Assembly (NCBI RefSeq): GCF_013839525.1
Contig: NZ_JACDIS010000001.1
Span: forward strand, 186,001 to 250,000
Direction of reading: 5' to 3'
DNA: 64,000 nucleotides
DNA from: Chthonobacter rhizosphaerae
Lineage (GTDB): Bacteria > Pseudomonadota > Alphaproteobacteria > Rhizobiales > Pleomorphomonadaceae
The translations under genes were made by a program, and so were the position numbers. The notes below the pieces were generated by a model. The model was given only the letters and a program-made list of their open reading frames with translations, was not told the origin of the DNA and searched no databases. Shown piece by piece: positions 46,189 through 54,891 of this stretch (position 1 is the first letter of the stretch; each line of letters starts with the position of its first letter).

Positions 46189-47184
46189 TCAGTTCGGGCA
46201 GCTGTTGTCGGTCATGTAGTCGTGCACCTTGATGGTGCCGGCGATAATGTCCGCCTTGGCCTTCTCCACGGCGGCCTTCATCTCGTCGGTCACCAGCTTG
46301 GCGTTGTTGTCGTCGAGCGCCCAGCCCACGCCGTCCTCGGCGACGCCGAGCGCCAGGACGCCCGGCTCGAACTTATCGTTCTTCACGTCCATGAAGGCGT
46401 TGTAGACCGCCAGGTCCACCCGCTTGATCATGGAGGTCAGCACCGATCCCGGGTGCACCCCGTTCTGGTTGCTGTCGACGCCGATGCCGAGCTTGCCGGC
46501 GTCGGCGGCGGCCTGCAGCACGCCGAGGCCGGAGGCGCCCGCGGCCGCGTAGATCACGTCGGCGCCCTGGTCCATCTGCGACTTGGCGAGCTCGCCGCCG
46601 CGCACCGGGTCGTTCCAGGCGGCGCCGGTGGTGCCGATCATGTTGCGCAGCGTCTTGGTGCCGTCCTTGGCCGCCGCGGCGCCCTGGGCGTAGCCGCAGG
46701 CGAACTTGGAGATCAGCGGAATGTCCATGCCGCCGACGAAGCCGACGGTCCCGGTCTCGGAGGCGAGGCCCGCCAGCACGCCGACGAGGTAGGAGCCCTC
46801 GTGCTCCTTGAACACCACCGAGCGGACGTTCGGCTTCTCCACGACGCTGTCGATCAGGTAGAACTTGGTGTCGGGGAATTCCGCCGCCACCTTCTCGATC
46901 GCCGAGGTCCAGGCGAAGGACACGCCCACCACAGGGTTGAAGCCGCGGCTGGCGAAGTTGCGCAGCGCCTGCTCGCCCTGGGTGTCGTTCGTCGGCTCGA
47001 AGTCCCGGTACTCGATGCCGGTCTCGGCCTTGAACCGCTCGGCGCCGCCATAGGCGGCCTCGTTGAACGACTTGTCGAACTTGCCGCCGGTCCCGTAGAC
47101 GACCGCCGGCTTCACGTCGGCGGCATGAGCCGGCGCCGCGAGCGCCGCGGCCACCACGGCGGCACCGATCACCTTCTTGAACAT
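46189..47184 (-). CDS. BMP-family nucleoside-binding protein
   Basis: A 331-residue periplasmic solute-binding protein (Bmp/Med/NupN family). The signal peptide MFKKVIGAAVVAAALAAPAHA is cut after AHA. The mature protein shows GGKFDKSFNEAAYGGAERF (about 34-52), VGFVGGMDIPLISKFACGY and VDSNQNGVHPGSVLTSM, typical of this family. Nucleosides are the expected ligands given the operon, though other BMP proteins bind purines or riboflavin. It is the first gene of the operon. Confidence 0.9.
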   Translation of the reverse strand: MFKKVIGAAVVAAALAAPAHAADVKPAVVYGTGGKFDKSFNEAAYGGAERFKAETGIEYRDFEPTNDTQGEQALRNFASRGFNPVVGVSFAWTSAIEKVAAEFPDTKFYLIDSVVEKPNVRSVVFKEHEGSYLVGVLAGLASETGTVGFVGGMDIPLISKFACGYAQGAAAAKDGTKTLRNMIGTTGAAWNDPVRGGELAKSQMDQGADVIYAAAGASGLGVLQAAADAGKLGIGVDSNQNGVHPGSVLTSMIKRVDLAVYNAFMDVKNDKFEPGVLALGVAEDGVGWALDDNNAKLVTDEMKAAVEKAKADIIAGTIKVHDYMTDNSCPN

Positions 47185-47597
47185 AACCTGCCTCGCCCTC
47201 TCGGAAGTATTGTTTCAAGCGGCGGAGGCGCCCTCGCGTGGGACGCTTCACCACCACCCGACCGCAAGCTAATCACCTTTTCCGGCGGTTTGCATCGGCT
47301 TTGTTGTTGGTTTTTGACCAAGCGGACAATTAAAGCGGGACGCGTTTGCCGGATCGCCGGAGATCACTCTGGGCCGCCGCGCGATCCATCAAATGACCAT
47401 GAGCAGGACACTTCTGACAAGGCCCGGGCGATGGCGCCGACGGCGGATCGCTCGGCTCCGCCCGCAAAGCGGCGTGGCCGACTCTCTGTTCCGCCGCACC
47501 GGGCCACATGGGATCTTTGTTCCCGGCGCGAAACGGAGTATGACGGACCATACTAATTACGGACCACAAAATAAGTGGCCCGACGGGAGGGATCACC
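47185..47597. promoter_or_regulatory. Divergent control region of the nucleoside operon and mgsA
   Basis: 413 bp without a gene. About 125 bp before the binding-protein gene lies the palindrome TTGGT-TTTTG-ACCAA (47307-47321), a likely operator. Near mgsA, GTATG (47539-47543) and CATAC (47550-47554) form an inverted repeat, and ACGGACCA is directly repeated at 47544-47551 and 47560-47567 (period 16), followed by an AT-rich stretch and GGGAGG before mgsA. No regulator gene is adjacent. Confidence 0.5.
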
Positions 47598-47996
47598 ATG
47601 AGCGCACGCCCCGCCCTCGCCCTCGTCGCCCATGACGCGAAGAAGGACGAGATGGTCGCCTTCGCGAGGGCCAACGCCGAGCGGCTGAAGGCCTTCGACC
47701 TCGTCGCCACCGGCACCACCGGCGCCCGCGTGGAGGCGGCCTGTCCGGACCTGCCGGTCACAAGATTGAAGAGCGGGCCGCTCGGCGGCGACCAGCAGAT
47801 CGGCGCCCTCATCGCCGAGGGCCGGCTCGACGGCCTCATCTTCTTCGTCGATCCCCTGTCCCCGATGCCCCACGACGTGGACGTGAAGGCCCTCACGCGA
47901 CTGGCCCTTGTGTACGACATTCCGATGGCGCTCAATCGCCGGACGGCCGACCTTCTGATCACGACCGACCGCCTCGCCGGTTCGGAGCCCGCCTGA
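47598..47996 (+). CDS. mgsA: Methylglyoxal synthase
   Basis: Converts dihydroxyacetone phosphate to methylglyoxal and phosphate, a bypass of lower glycolysis. The 132 residues hold the family core: [11 protein letters not shown] (phosphate-site His), [23 protein letters not shown] with the catalytic Asp (about 66) and [21 protein letters not shown] lies 7-12 nt before the ATG. It precedes glk by 80 bp, a common alphaproteobacterial pairing. Confidence 0.94.
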   Translation: MSARPALALVAHDAKKDEMVAFARANAERLKAFDLVATGTTGARVEAACPDLPVTRLKSGPLGGDQQIGALIAEGRLDGLIFFVDPLSPMPHDVDVKALTRLALVYDIPMALNRRTADLLITTDRLAGSEPA

Positions 47997-48076
47997 GGCC
48001 GGCCTGTCGTCGCGGGACACGGCTCCCGCGCCCGCCGCATCCATTCCGACGCTGACGACGAAGAGCGAGTTACCCG

Positions 48077-49105
48077 ATGGTCCGGCAGCTTTCCGAAGAC
48101 GATCTCAAGGCCCTTCCCTTCCCGGTCCTGTTCGCCGACATCGGCGGCACCAACGCGCGCTTCGCCCTCCTGTCGGACACCCACGCGGAACTGCGCCACT
48201 TCGCCAACGTGGAGACGCGCGCCCACGCCTCGATCGAGGAGGCGCTCGCCGCCGAGGTGATCGACCACACGTCCATCCGCCCCCGCAGCCTGATCTTCGC
48301 CGTCGCCGGGCCGATCGGCGAGGAGCGGACCCAGCTCACCAACTGCCCCTGGGTGGTGGAGCCGCGCGCCCTCCTCGACCGCTTCGATCTCGACCACGTG
48401 ATCCTGTTCAACGACTTCGAGGCCCTCGCGCTCTCCCTGCCGGCCCTGGAGGCGAAGGATCTCGTCGCGATCGGCCCCGCCCTGCCGCCGGACGACGGCA
48501 CCAAGATCGTGGTCGGGCCGGGCACCGGCCTCGGCGCCGCCGGCCTCGTCCACGCGGCCCATTCGTGGATTCCCGTTCCCGGCGAGGGCGGTCACATCGA
48601 CCTCGCGCCGGTCACCGCCCGGGATCTGCAGATCTGGCCCCACATCGATCGGGTCGGCGAGCGCGTGTCGGGCGAGACGATCGTCTGCGGCTCCGGCATG
48701 GTGCGCCTCTACCGCGCCATCGCGGCCGCCGACGGGCTTCCGGCCGTCTGCACCACTCCCGCCGAGGTCACGGCCGCCGCCGAGGCCGGCGACCCGCTCG
48801 CCGCCGAGACGCTCGACCTCTTCGCCGTCCATCTCGGCCGCGTGGCGGGCAGCCTCGCCCTCGCCTTCCTGGCCAAGGGCGGCGTCTATCTCGCCGGCGG
48901 CATCCCGCCCCGGATCGCCGCCACGCTCCGGAAGGGCGGTTTCCGCGCGGCCTTCGAGGACAAGTGGCCCCACGGCGCCCTTCTCGCCTCCATCCCGACC
49001 GCCATCATCACGCACGACCGTCCGGCCCTCGCCGGCCTCGTCGCCTTCGCCCGCACCCCCACCCGGTTCGGCGTCCACCTGAAGGGCCGCCACTGGGTCC
49101 GGTGA
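48077..49105 (+). CDS. glk: Glucokinase
   Basis: A 342-residue Glk-family sugar kinase: FADIGGTNARFALL (ATP phosphate site, about 19-32), AVAGPIGEERTQLTNCPW (glucose loop), ILFNDFEALALSL with the catalytic Asp, VGPGTGLGAAGL and PGEGGHIDLAP. The C-terminal adenosine motif YLAGGIPPRI is present. It is probably cotranscribed with mgsA, which would tie methylglyoxal formation to sugar-phosphate load. It is convergent with the next operon. Confidence 0.94.
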   Translation: MVRQLSEDDLKALPFPVLFADIGGTNARFALLSDTHAELRHFANVETRAHASIEEALAAEVIDHTSIRPRSLIFAVAGPIGEERTQLTNCPWVVEPRALLDRFDLDHVILFNDFEALALSLPALEAKDLVAIGPALPPDDGTKIVVGPGTGLGAAGLVHAAHSWIPVPGEGGHIDLAPVTARDLQIWPHIDRVGERVSGETIVCGSGMVRLYRAIAAADGLPAVCTTPAEVTAAAEAGDPLAAETLDLFAVHLGRVAGSLALAFLAKGGVYLAGGIPPRIAATLRKGGFRAAFEDKWPHGALLASIPTAIITHDRPALAGLVAFARTPTRFGVHLKGRHWVR

Positions 49106-49112
49106 GGGGGCC

Positions 49113-49703
49113 TCAGCGCATCCGCGCGCAGCGCTCGCTCACCTCGGCGAGATAGCGCTCGCGCCGCTCCGCCGACACCGTGTCCATGCGGTAGAGCGCC
49201 GTGTAGCTCGTCCGGCAGAGCGGGTGGCAGATCGCCCGCAGCCCCCGGGTGAGCGTCTTCCGCCCCGGTTCGCCCATCAGCTTGGAGAGGGCCCAGGTGG
49301 CCCCGCAGGTGGTCACCACGTCGATGCGGCGGATGTTGCGCAGGTTGCCGCGGATCCCTTGCGTCTCCGTCGGCAGGGTGAAGGCCACGTGCGGCACGAA
49401 CACCCGGTCGAGCCAGCCCTTCAGCATGGCCGGCAGGTTGTACCACCAGGTGGGATAGACGAAGAGCAGCGCCTCGGCCCATCTCACGTGATCCACATGG
49501 GCGGCGACCTCCGCCTCGTTCACGCCCGCGTCGTGGTACTGGCGGCGCTCCAGGGCGGTCATGTGCGGGCGGAACTCCTCCCCGTAGAGGTCCACCAGCC
49601 GCACCGCGTGGCCGGCCCTGCCGAGGCCCGCGAGCGCCGCGTCCTTCACCGCGGCCACGAACGAATCCGCGCAAGGGTGGCAGTAGACGACGAGTACGTT
49701 CAC
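49113..49703 (-). CDS. NAD(P)H-dependent flavodoxin-fold oxidoreductase (first copy)
   Basis: A 196-residue protein of the NQO/KefF/MdaB type: VVYCHPCADSF at the start (FMN/FAD phosphate site), YPTWWYNLPAMLKGWLDRVF (about 83-102) and a TTCGAT loop (GAT in place of the usual GG). It usually reduces quinones or nitro/azo compounds. The start is a GTG at 49703. It is the last gene of a seven-gene leftward operon and paralogous to its neighbour. Confidence 0.85.
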   Translation of the reverse strand: MNVLVVYCHPCADSFVAAVKDAALAGLGRAGHAVRLVDLYGEEFRPHMTALERRQYHDAGVNEAEVAAHVDHVRWAEALLFVYPTWWYNLPAMLKGWLDRVFVPHVAFTLPTETQGIRGNLRNIRRIDVVTTCGATWALSKLMGEPGRKTLTRGLRAICHPLCRTSYTALYRMDTVSAERRERYLAEVSERCARMR

Positions 49704-49757
49704 GATCGAAACCGCTCCAGACTTGATCCTTGAGAACGCCCGGCCAGGCGTTTCCGC

Positions 49758-50336
49758 TCAGAACCGCTCCATCGACCGCCGGACCTTCGCCAGGAACGCC
49801 GCCCGGCTGGCGTCCGTGGAGCGGTTCATGTCGTAGTGGGCGAGATAGGTGAGCGCCGGGAAGCCCATGGTGACCCGGAACACCCGCTCGGCGATCTTGC
49901 GCGGCGGGTCGCCGGCGAGGATCGCCCGCCAGCGCGTGCCGCCATAGGTGGTCACCACGGCGAGCTTGCGGATGTTCGTCAGGGTCGGCGCCACCTTGCC
50001 GTCCCGCATCACGAAGGAGACGCCCGGCAGAAAGACCCGGTCCACGAAGCCCTTCAGGATGGCCGGCAAGCCGTAGTTCCACACCGGATAGACGAGCACC
50101 AACGCCTCGGCGGCGAGCAGCCGGTCCACATAGGGCCCGACGCCCGCCCGGTTGGACGGGATGTCGTGGTAGCCGATCCGCTCTTCCCGGGAGAGCACCG
50201 GATCGAACGTCTCCGCGTAGAGATTGAGGTCGTCCACCTGGTGCCCCGCCAGGGCGAGGCTCTTCACGACGGCCGCGTGCAGAGCCGCGTTGTAGCTCGT
50301 CTCCACCGGATGGGCATGGATCACCAGAACGCGCAT
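49758..50336 (-). CDS. NAD(P)H-dependent flavodoxin-fold oxidoreductase (second copy)
   Basis: A 192-residue paralogue of the adjacent gene: VIHAHPVETSYNAAL, YPVWNYGLPAILKGFVDRVF (about 82-101) and the VTTYGGTRW loop. The two differ enough to have separate substrates or to form a heterodimer. It lies 7 bp downstream of the FAD oxidase gene and may reoxidise or reduce its product. Confidence 0.86.
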   Translation of the reverse strand: MRVLVIHAHPVETSYNAALHAAVVKSLALAGHQVDDLNLYAETFDPVLSREERIGYHDIPSNRAGVGPYVDRLLAAEALVLVYPVWNYGLPAILKGFVDRVFLPGVSFVMRDGKVAPTLTNIRKLAVVTTYGGTRWRAILAGDPPRKIAERVFRVTMGFPALTYLAHYDMNRSTDASRAAFLAKVRRSMERF

Positions 50337-50343
50337 GGCGCCC

Positions 50344-51768
50344 TCACCCCGCCTGCCTGAGACCCGGGAAGAGATAGGTCTTCGCCGCCGAGAAGTCGTA
50401 GGCCGGATCCTCCCAGGCGATCATCTTGCCGGGATTGAGCAGGCCCTTCGGGTCCGCTTCCCGCTTGAACGCCAGCTGGATGGCGTCGGTCTGCTTCATG
50501 CCGCCCTCCTCCAGGGTGTATCGGTGCGGGTTGAAGATCGGGCAGCCGTGCTCCTCGTGGAGGCGGATGATCTCCTCCAGCCGCTCCTCGGTCGTGTAGC
50601 GGACGACCGGCAGGCCGAAGCAGGTGATCTTGCCGTCGAAGCGCACGAACTCCAGGTGGCCCGGCACTTCGTCGCCGAAGAGCGCGGTCAGCTTGGCCAC
50701 CTTGGCGATCTGGTCCGGGAACGGGTAGAGCACCTGCAGGTAGGTGATGCCCGGATCGACCCGGAGCCCGCGCAGCGTCGTGTGGTTCCACGAGAGCTCG
50801 TAGGAGGGCGGCAGGCTCTTCAGGTCGTCCGCGCTCGCCCGGTCGGACCGGTAGACCACGTCCGCCCGGGCGTCGCGGGCCGTGAAGGTCAGCATGGCGT
50901 CGAGCGCGAAGGGCGCCACCATGACGGCCACCAGGGACTGGTCGCGGCGGATGAACTTCTGGTGCCTCAGGAAATAGTCGTGCGGCATGGGCGCCGCGAT
51001 CACGGCGAGGTTCTTCAGGAGGATGCCGTCCTCGTTGCCGAGGGCGTCCGCGAAGGCGGCCGCCGCCACGAAGTCGTCGAAGCCGACGAGCACGTCCACC
51101 CAGTCGTAGGCGGGCGCGAGCGGCACCTCCACCTCGGTGATGATGCCGGTGGTTCCGTAGGCGTGGCTCACCTTCGCGATGTCCTCGCCGGTGAGGTCGA
51201 GGATCCTCGGGGTCGCCTCGCAGGTCACCACCCGGGCCCGGATGATGTTGCCGAGGTCGCGCAGGCCGCCCCAGCGGATCGACCCGACCCCGCCGGACCC
51301 GCCGGCGATGAAGCCGCCGAGGGTGGCGGTCCGGTAGGTCGACGGGTGAAGCCGCAGTTCCTGGCGCGAGTGCGCCTTCGTCTCCGCGTCGAGCTTCTCC
51401 ATGATGACGCCCGCCTCGGCTGTCACCACGCCGGGCCGGATCGCCTTCACCCTGTCGAGGTCGGCGAGGTTGAGCACGACCCCGCCGGAGAGCGGCATCG
51501 CCTGGCCGTAGTTGCCCGTGCCCGCCCCGCGGGTCGTCAGCGGCACCCCGTGGGCGTAGGCGGCGCGGGCCACCTCGACCACCTCCGCCTCCGTCTTCGG
51601 CGTCACCACGAGATCGCCGGTCACATGCTCCAGCTGGCGCTTCAGAACCGGCGAATACCAGAAGAAGTCGCGGCTCTTCTGGCGCACGATGGCGGGGTTG
51701 TCCTCCTGGGCGATCGGCCCCAGGGCGGCGCGGAAGGCGGCAAGGTCGGCACTCGGGGCTGCGCTCAT
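50344..51768 (-). CDS. FAD-dependent oxidase/dehydrogenase (FAD_binding_4)
   Basis: A 474-residue flavoprotein of the vanillyl-alcohol-oxidase/PCMH superfamily. The FAD-binding half (about 45-225) carries TRGAGTGNYGQAMPLSGGVV (about 79-98) and the TATLGGFIAGGSGGVGS loop. The C-terminal half forms the substrate cap and ends with LLNPGKMIAWEDP, the usual end motif. No His/Cys covalent-flavin site is obvious. The substrate is unknown; the context suggests a heterocycle or its ring-opened product. Its start overlaps the upstream amidohydrolase stop by 4 bp (ATGA). Confidence 0.85.
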   Translation of the reverse strand: MSAAPSADLAAFRAALGPIAQEDNPAIVRQKSRDFFWYSPVLKRQLEHVTGDLVVTPKTEAEVVEVARAAYAHGVPLTTRGAGTGNYGQAMPLSGGVVLNLADLDRVKAIRPGVVTAEAGVIMEKLDAETKAHSRQELRLHPSTYRTATLGGFIAGGSGGVGSIRWGGLRDLGNIIRARVVTCEATPRILDLTGEDIAKVSHAYGTTGIITEVEVPLAPAYDWVDVLVGFDDFVAAAAFADALGNEDGILLKNLAVIAAPMPHDYFLRHQKFIRRDQSLVAVMVAPFALDAMLTFTARDARADVVYRSDRASADDLKSLPPSYELSWNHTTLRGLRVDPGITYLQVLYPFPDQIAKVAKLTALFGDEVPGHLEFVRFDGKITCFGLPVVRYTTEERLEEIIRLHEEHGCPIFNPHRYTLEEGGMKQTDAIQLAFKREADPKGLLNPGKMIAWEDPAYDFSAAKTYLFPGLRQAG

Positions 51769-53123
51769 GGGCTGGCGTCTCCGAAGAGGTCGTCGAGGTC
51801 GCGGTAGTCGGGCAGCGCGGCGGCCGTCAGGCGTCCGTCGCGGAGAATGACGCGGTCCGCTTCCGGGCGCGCCAGCAATTCTGTGTAGGTCCGCCCCCGG
51901 AACAGCACGAGGTCGGCCGGCCCGCCCACGCGGATCCGGCCGAAGCCTTCCTCCCCGATGGCGTCGGCGGCGTCCCGCGCCACCGCGCCCGGCCAGCCGC
52001 CGTGGGGATGGTCGAGGTGCAGGATGCGCGTCGCCTCGCGGAACACCTCCAGGCCGTCCAGGTCGCCGTAGGCGTGGAACGGGTCGCGCGTGTTGTCGGA
52101 AGCGACCGCCACCCGGATGCCGCGGGCCTTCATCTCGTGGGCGAGCGTCACGCCCCGCCAGCGCGGCGTCCGGCGCGGCCCTTCGCCGGCCTCGTCATCG
52201 CCGGCGAGGTGGCGGTCCTGCAGGTACATGTTGCAGATCGGCAGCGACACCACGTCGATGCCGGCTTTCGCGACGAGGTCGAGGGTCCGGTCCACGGTCG
52301 CGTCGTCCTGGCGGGCGAGCGAGCAGCAGTGACCCGCCACCGCCCGGCCCTCGAAGCCCTGCGCCAGGATCTCCTGCGCGTAGATCGCCAGCGCGCCGGA
52401 GGACGGGTCCTCCGTCTCGTCCACGTGGAGGTCGAGGTCGAGGCCGTGGCGGATCGCGGTCGCGACCGTGGTGGCGACGGCGGCCCTGACCTCCGGGAAG
52501 GCCGCGATGGCGCCGCCGAGAGCGCCGCCCGCCGCTTTCGTCCGGCGCGCGACGGCGTCCATCACGGCCGGGTCCACCATGCTGTCCGGCCCCACCAGGG
52601 CGACACCCTGCACCTCGATCCGTCCGGCCCAGGCGTCGCGCAGCGCCTCGAACACCGGCCAGGACAGGCCGTCCTGGGGCGGGATGGAGTCGATGTGGGT
52701 CCGGATCACGCGGGTTCCGTGCGCATAGGCGCACCGGAGCGAGAACTCGAACCGCCGCCGCACGTCCTCCGGCGACCAGGCCGTCTCCCGGTCCGCCTTC
52801 ACGGCGAGGAGCGCGCTCATGAACCGCCCGTCCGGGTTCGGCGTGCGCGGCCAGATGTGCCCCTTGTCGAGATGCGTGTGCATGTCGACGAACAGCGGCC
52901 AGACCATGCCCCTGTCCACGTCCACCGCCAGGGGGCCTTCCGCCGTCGCGCCGGCGGGCGCGATGGCGGCGATGCGGCCTTTCACCACGGTGAGATCCAG
53001 GCGCACGAGCCCGGACCGATCCGCCGGCGGCGCCGGGCCGTCCACCAGGCAGGCCGGCACGGTGGCGTTCGTCAGCCGGAAGGCCCCGTCGGTCCGGGAC
53101 AGCGCGTCGCGCGGGTGCGTCAT
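51765..53123 (-). CDS. Cytosine-deaminase-like amidohydrolase
   Basis: A 452-residue metal-dependent hydrolase. The metal site motifs are in order: DMHTHLDKGHIW (about 80-91), LHVDETEDPSSG (about 233), AGHCCSLARQ (about 264) and ASDNTRDPFHAYGDLD (about 343). This is the pattern of CodA-type cytosine/isoguanine deaminases, but several relatives act on other heterocycles. It is coupled to the FAD oxidase by ATGA and lies 4 bp after the permease gene, so import and deamination are probably linked. Confidence 0.87.
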   Translation of the reverse strand: MTHPRDALSRTDGAFRLTNATVPACLVDGPAPPADRSGLVRLDLTVVKGRIAAIAPAGATAEGPLAVDVDRGMVWPLFVDMHTHLDKGHIWPRTPNPDGRFMSALLAVKADRETAWSPEDVRRRFEFSLRCAYAHGTRVIRTHIDSIPPQDGLSWPVFEALRDAWAGRIEVQGVALVGPDSMVDPAVMDAVARRTKAAGGALGGAIAAFPEVRAAVATTVATAIRHGLDLDLHVDETEDPSSGALAIYAQEILAQGFEGRAVAGHCCSLARQDDATVDRTLDLVAKAGIDVVSLPICNMYLQDRHLAGDDEAGEGPRRTPRWRGVTLAHEMKARGIRVAVASDNTRDPFHAYGDLDGLEVFREATRILHLDHPHGGWPGAVARDAADAIGEEGFGRIRVGGPADLVLFRGRTYTELLARPEADRVILRDGRLTAAALPDYRDLDDLFGDASP

Positions 53124-53127
53124 CGGG

Positions 53128-53982
53128 TCAGGTCTCGCGGGTCAGCGCGCTCTCGTGCCAGCGGCGGAGAGCCAGGTGGGACGCCAGGCTCGTCATCCAG
53201 AAGATGACGACCCCGGTCGCCGACAGGAGGATGAGGCCGGCGAAGAGGCGGGGGATGTTGAGGCGGTACTGGCTCTCCAGGATGCGGAAGGCGAGGCCCG
53301 ACCCCGCCCCCGCCGACCCGGCCGCGAACTCCGCCACCACGGCCGCGATGAGGGCAAGGCCGCCGCCGATCTTCAGGCCGGCAAAAAAGTAAGGCTGCGC
53401 CGCCGGGATCTTCAGGAGCAGGAGGGTCTGCCAGCGGCTCGCTCCGTAGAGCTCGAACAGGTTGAGGAGATTGTGGTCGACGCTCTTCAGCCCCTGGGTG
53501 GTGTTGGAGAGGATCGGAAAGAAGGTGACGATGAAGGCGCAGAGAAGGACGGCGGCCTGGGTGTCCGGCACGTAGATGAGGATCAGCGGCGCGATCGCGA
53601 CGATCGGCGTCACCTGCAGCACCACCGCGTAGGGAAAGAGCGCCAGTTCGACGATCTTCGACTGGACCAGCAGGATGGCGAGCAGCGTGCCGCCGACGAG
53701 CGCCAGGAAGAGCGCCGTGAAGGTGATCCGGATCGTCACGAAGAGCGCCCCGGAGAGCGTGCCCCAGTCCTTCACCAGGGTCTCGGCCACCAGGAAGGGA
53801 CCGGGCAGGATGAAGGGCCTGATCGCGTAGGCTCTCACGTACCAGTCCCACACGAGCACGACGAGGACGAGGATCGCGAGCGGCACCAGCACCCGAAGCA
53901 GCCGGTCGCGCCACGGGCCGGGTTCCGCGGGCGCCCGGGCGGCGCGGTCGGACGCCGGAGCGACGGTCTCGGGCAGCGCCAT
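53128..53982 (-). CDS. ABC transporter permease (SsuC/ThiX type)
   Basis: A 284-residue inner-membrane protein with about six helices and the EAA-like loop ELYGASRWQTLLLLKIPAAQ (about 174-193) that docks the ATPase. It belongs to the taurine/nitrate/pyrimidine-precursor importer family. Its start overlaps the ATPase stop by one base (TGATG). Confidence 0.9.
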   Translation of the reverse strand: MALPETVAPASDRAARAPAEPGPWRDRLLRVLVPLAILVLVVLVWDWYVRAYAIRPFILPGPFLVAETLVKDWGTLSGALFVTIRITFTALFLALVGGTLLAILLVQSKIVELALFPYAVVLQVTPIVAIAPLILIYVPDTQAAVLLCAFIVTFFPILSNTTQGLKSVDHNLLNLFELYGASRWQTLLLLKIPAAQPYFFAGLKIGGGLALIAAVVAEFAAGSAGAGSGLAFRILESQYRLNIPRLFAGLILLSATGVVIFWMTSLASHLALRRWHESALTRET

Positions 53983-54797
53983 CACGCGACCTCCCGCCCG
54001 GCCGCCTGCATCGCCCGCGTCAGCGCGTCGGACGCCTGCCGGCAGAGCGCCACGTAGTCCGGCGAGGTCCGGAAGGCTTCGTCGCGCGGTCGCGGCACCG
54101 GCACCTCGATCTCCTCGAACACCCGGCCGGGCCGGGCCGCCATCACGACGATGCGGGACGAGAGATAGACGCTCTCGAACACCGAATGGGTGACGAACAC
54201 CACCGTCCAGCCGAGCTCGGCCTGCAGCTGCAGGATGTCGTTGTTCAGCTTGAAGCGCGTGATCTCGTCGAGCGCCGCGAACGGCTCGTCCATCAGGAGG
54301 AGCTTCGGCCGGGTCACCAGCGCCCGGGCGAGCGAGACCCGCATCTTCATGCCGCCGGAGAGTTCGCGCGGGTAGGCGTCGGCGAAGGCGGTGAGGCCCA
54401 CCCGCTCCAGCGCCTCCATGACGGCGTCCCGGACCGACGCCTTCGACCGGCCTTTCAGGCGGAGAGGCAGCCACACGTTGTTGAACACGGTCGCCCACGG
54501 CATCAGCGTCGGCTCCTGGAAGACGAAGCCGATGGACCGCTCCGGAGCGCCGCCCGCGTCGTGGGGCGTCGCCGGCCAGTCCACCCGGCCGGCGGTCGGC
54601 TGGCCAAGGCCCGCGATGATCCGGAGCGCCGTGGACTTGCCGCAGCCGGACGGGCCGAGGAGGCTCAGGAACTCGCCCGGCCGCACCTCGAGGGTGAGCC
54701 GGTCGAGCGCCAGCGTGCCGTTGGCGAACGACTTGGTGACGCCCTCCAGCCGGACGACGGGGCGACGGGATGGGTCGGCGGAGGCGGTGGACGACAT
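53982..54797 (-). CDS. ABC transporter ATP-binding protein (SsuB/ThiZ type)
   Basis: A 271-residue ATPase: Walker A GPSGCGKSTALRII (about 48-61), Q-loop FVFQEPTLMPW, signature LSGGMKMRVSLARAL, Walker B LLLMDEPFAALDE and the switch His in FVTHSVFES. The ATG at 54797 was chosen because it begins the family-length protein. It drives the NMT1-type importer. Confidence 0.92.
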   Translation of the reverse strand: MSSTASADPSRRPVVRLEGVTKSFANGTLALDRLTLEVRPGEFLSLLGPSGCGKSTALRIIAGLGQPTAGRVDWPATPHDAGGAPERSIGFVFQEPTLMPWATVFNNVWLPLRLKGRSKASVRDAVMEALERVGLTAFADAYPRELSGGMKMRVSLARALVTRPKLLLMDEPFAALDEITRFKLNNDILQLQAELGWTVVFVTHSVFESVYLSSRIVVMAARPGRVFEEIEVPVPRPRDEAFRTSPDYVALCRQASDALTRAMQAAGREVA

Positions 54798-54891
54798 CGG
54801 TTCCCGGGGGCAGGCGGGGAACCGCCCGTCGGGGCGGCTCCGGACACGGAAGCGGACGGGCGGCGCCCGTCCGGCACGCACGGCAAGGGGC

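Noticed and set aside
44497-47556. A 1019-codon plus-strand frame opposite the nucleoside importer genes
   Set aside because: The minus strand carries complete ABC ATPase and BMP proteins with all motifs; the plus frame has His/Asp/Arg-rich composition and no domain.
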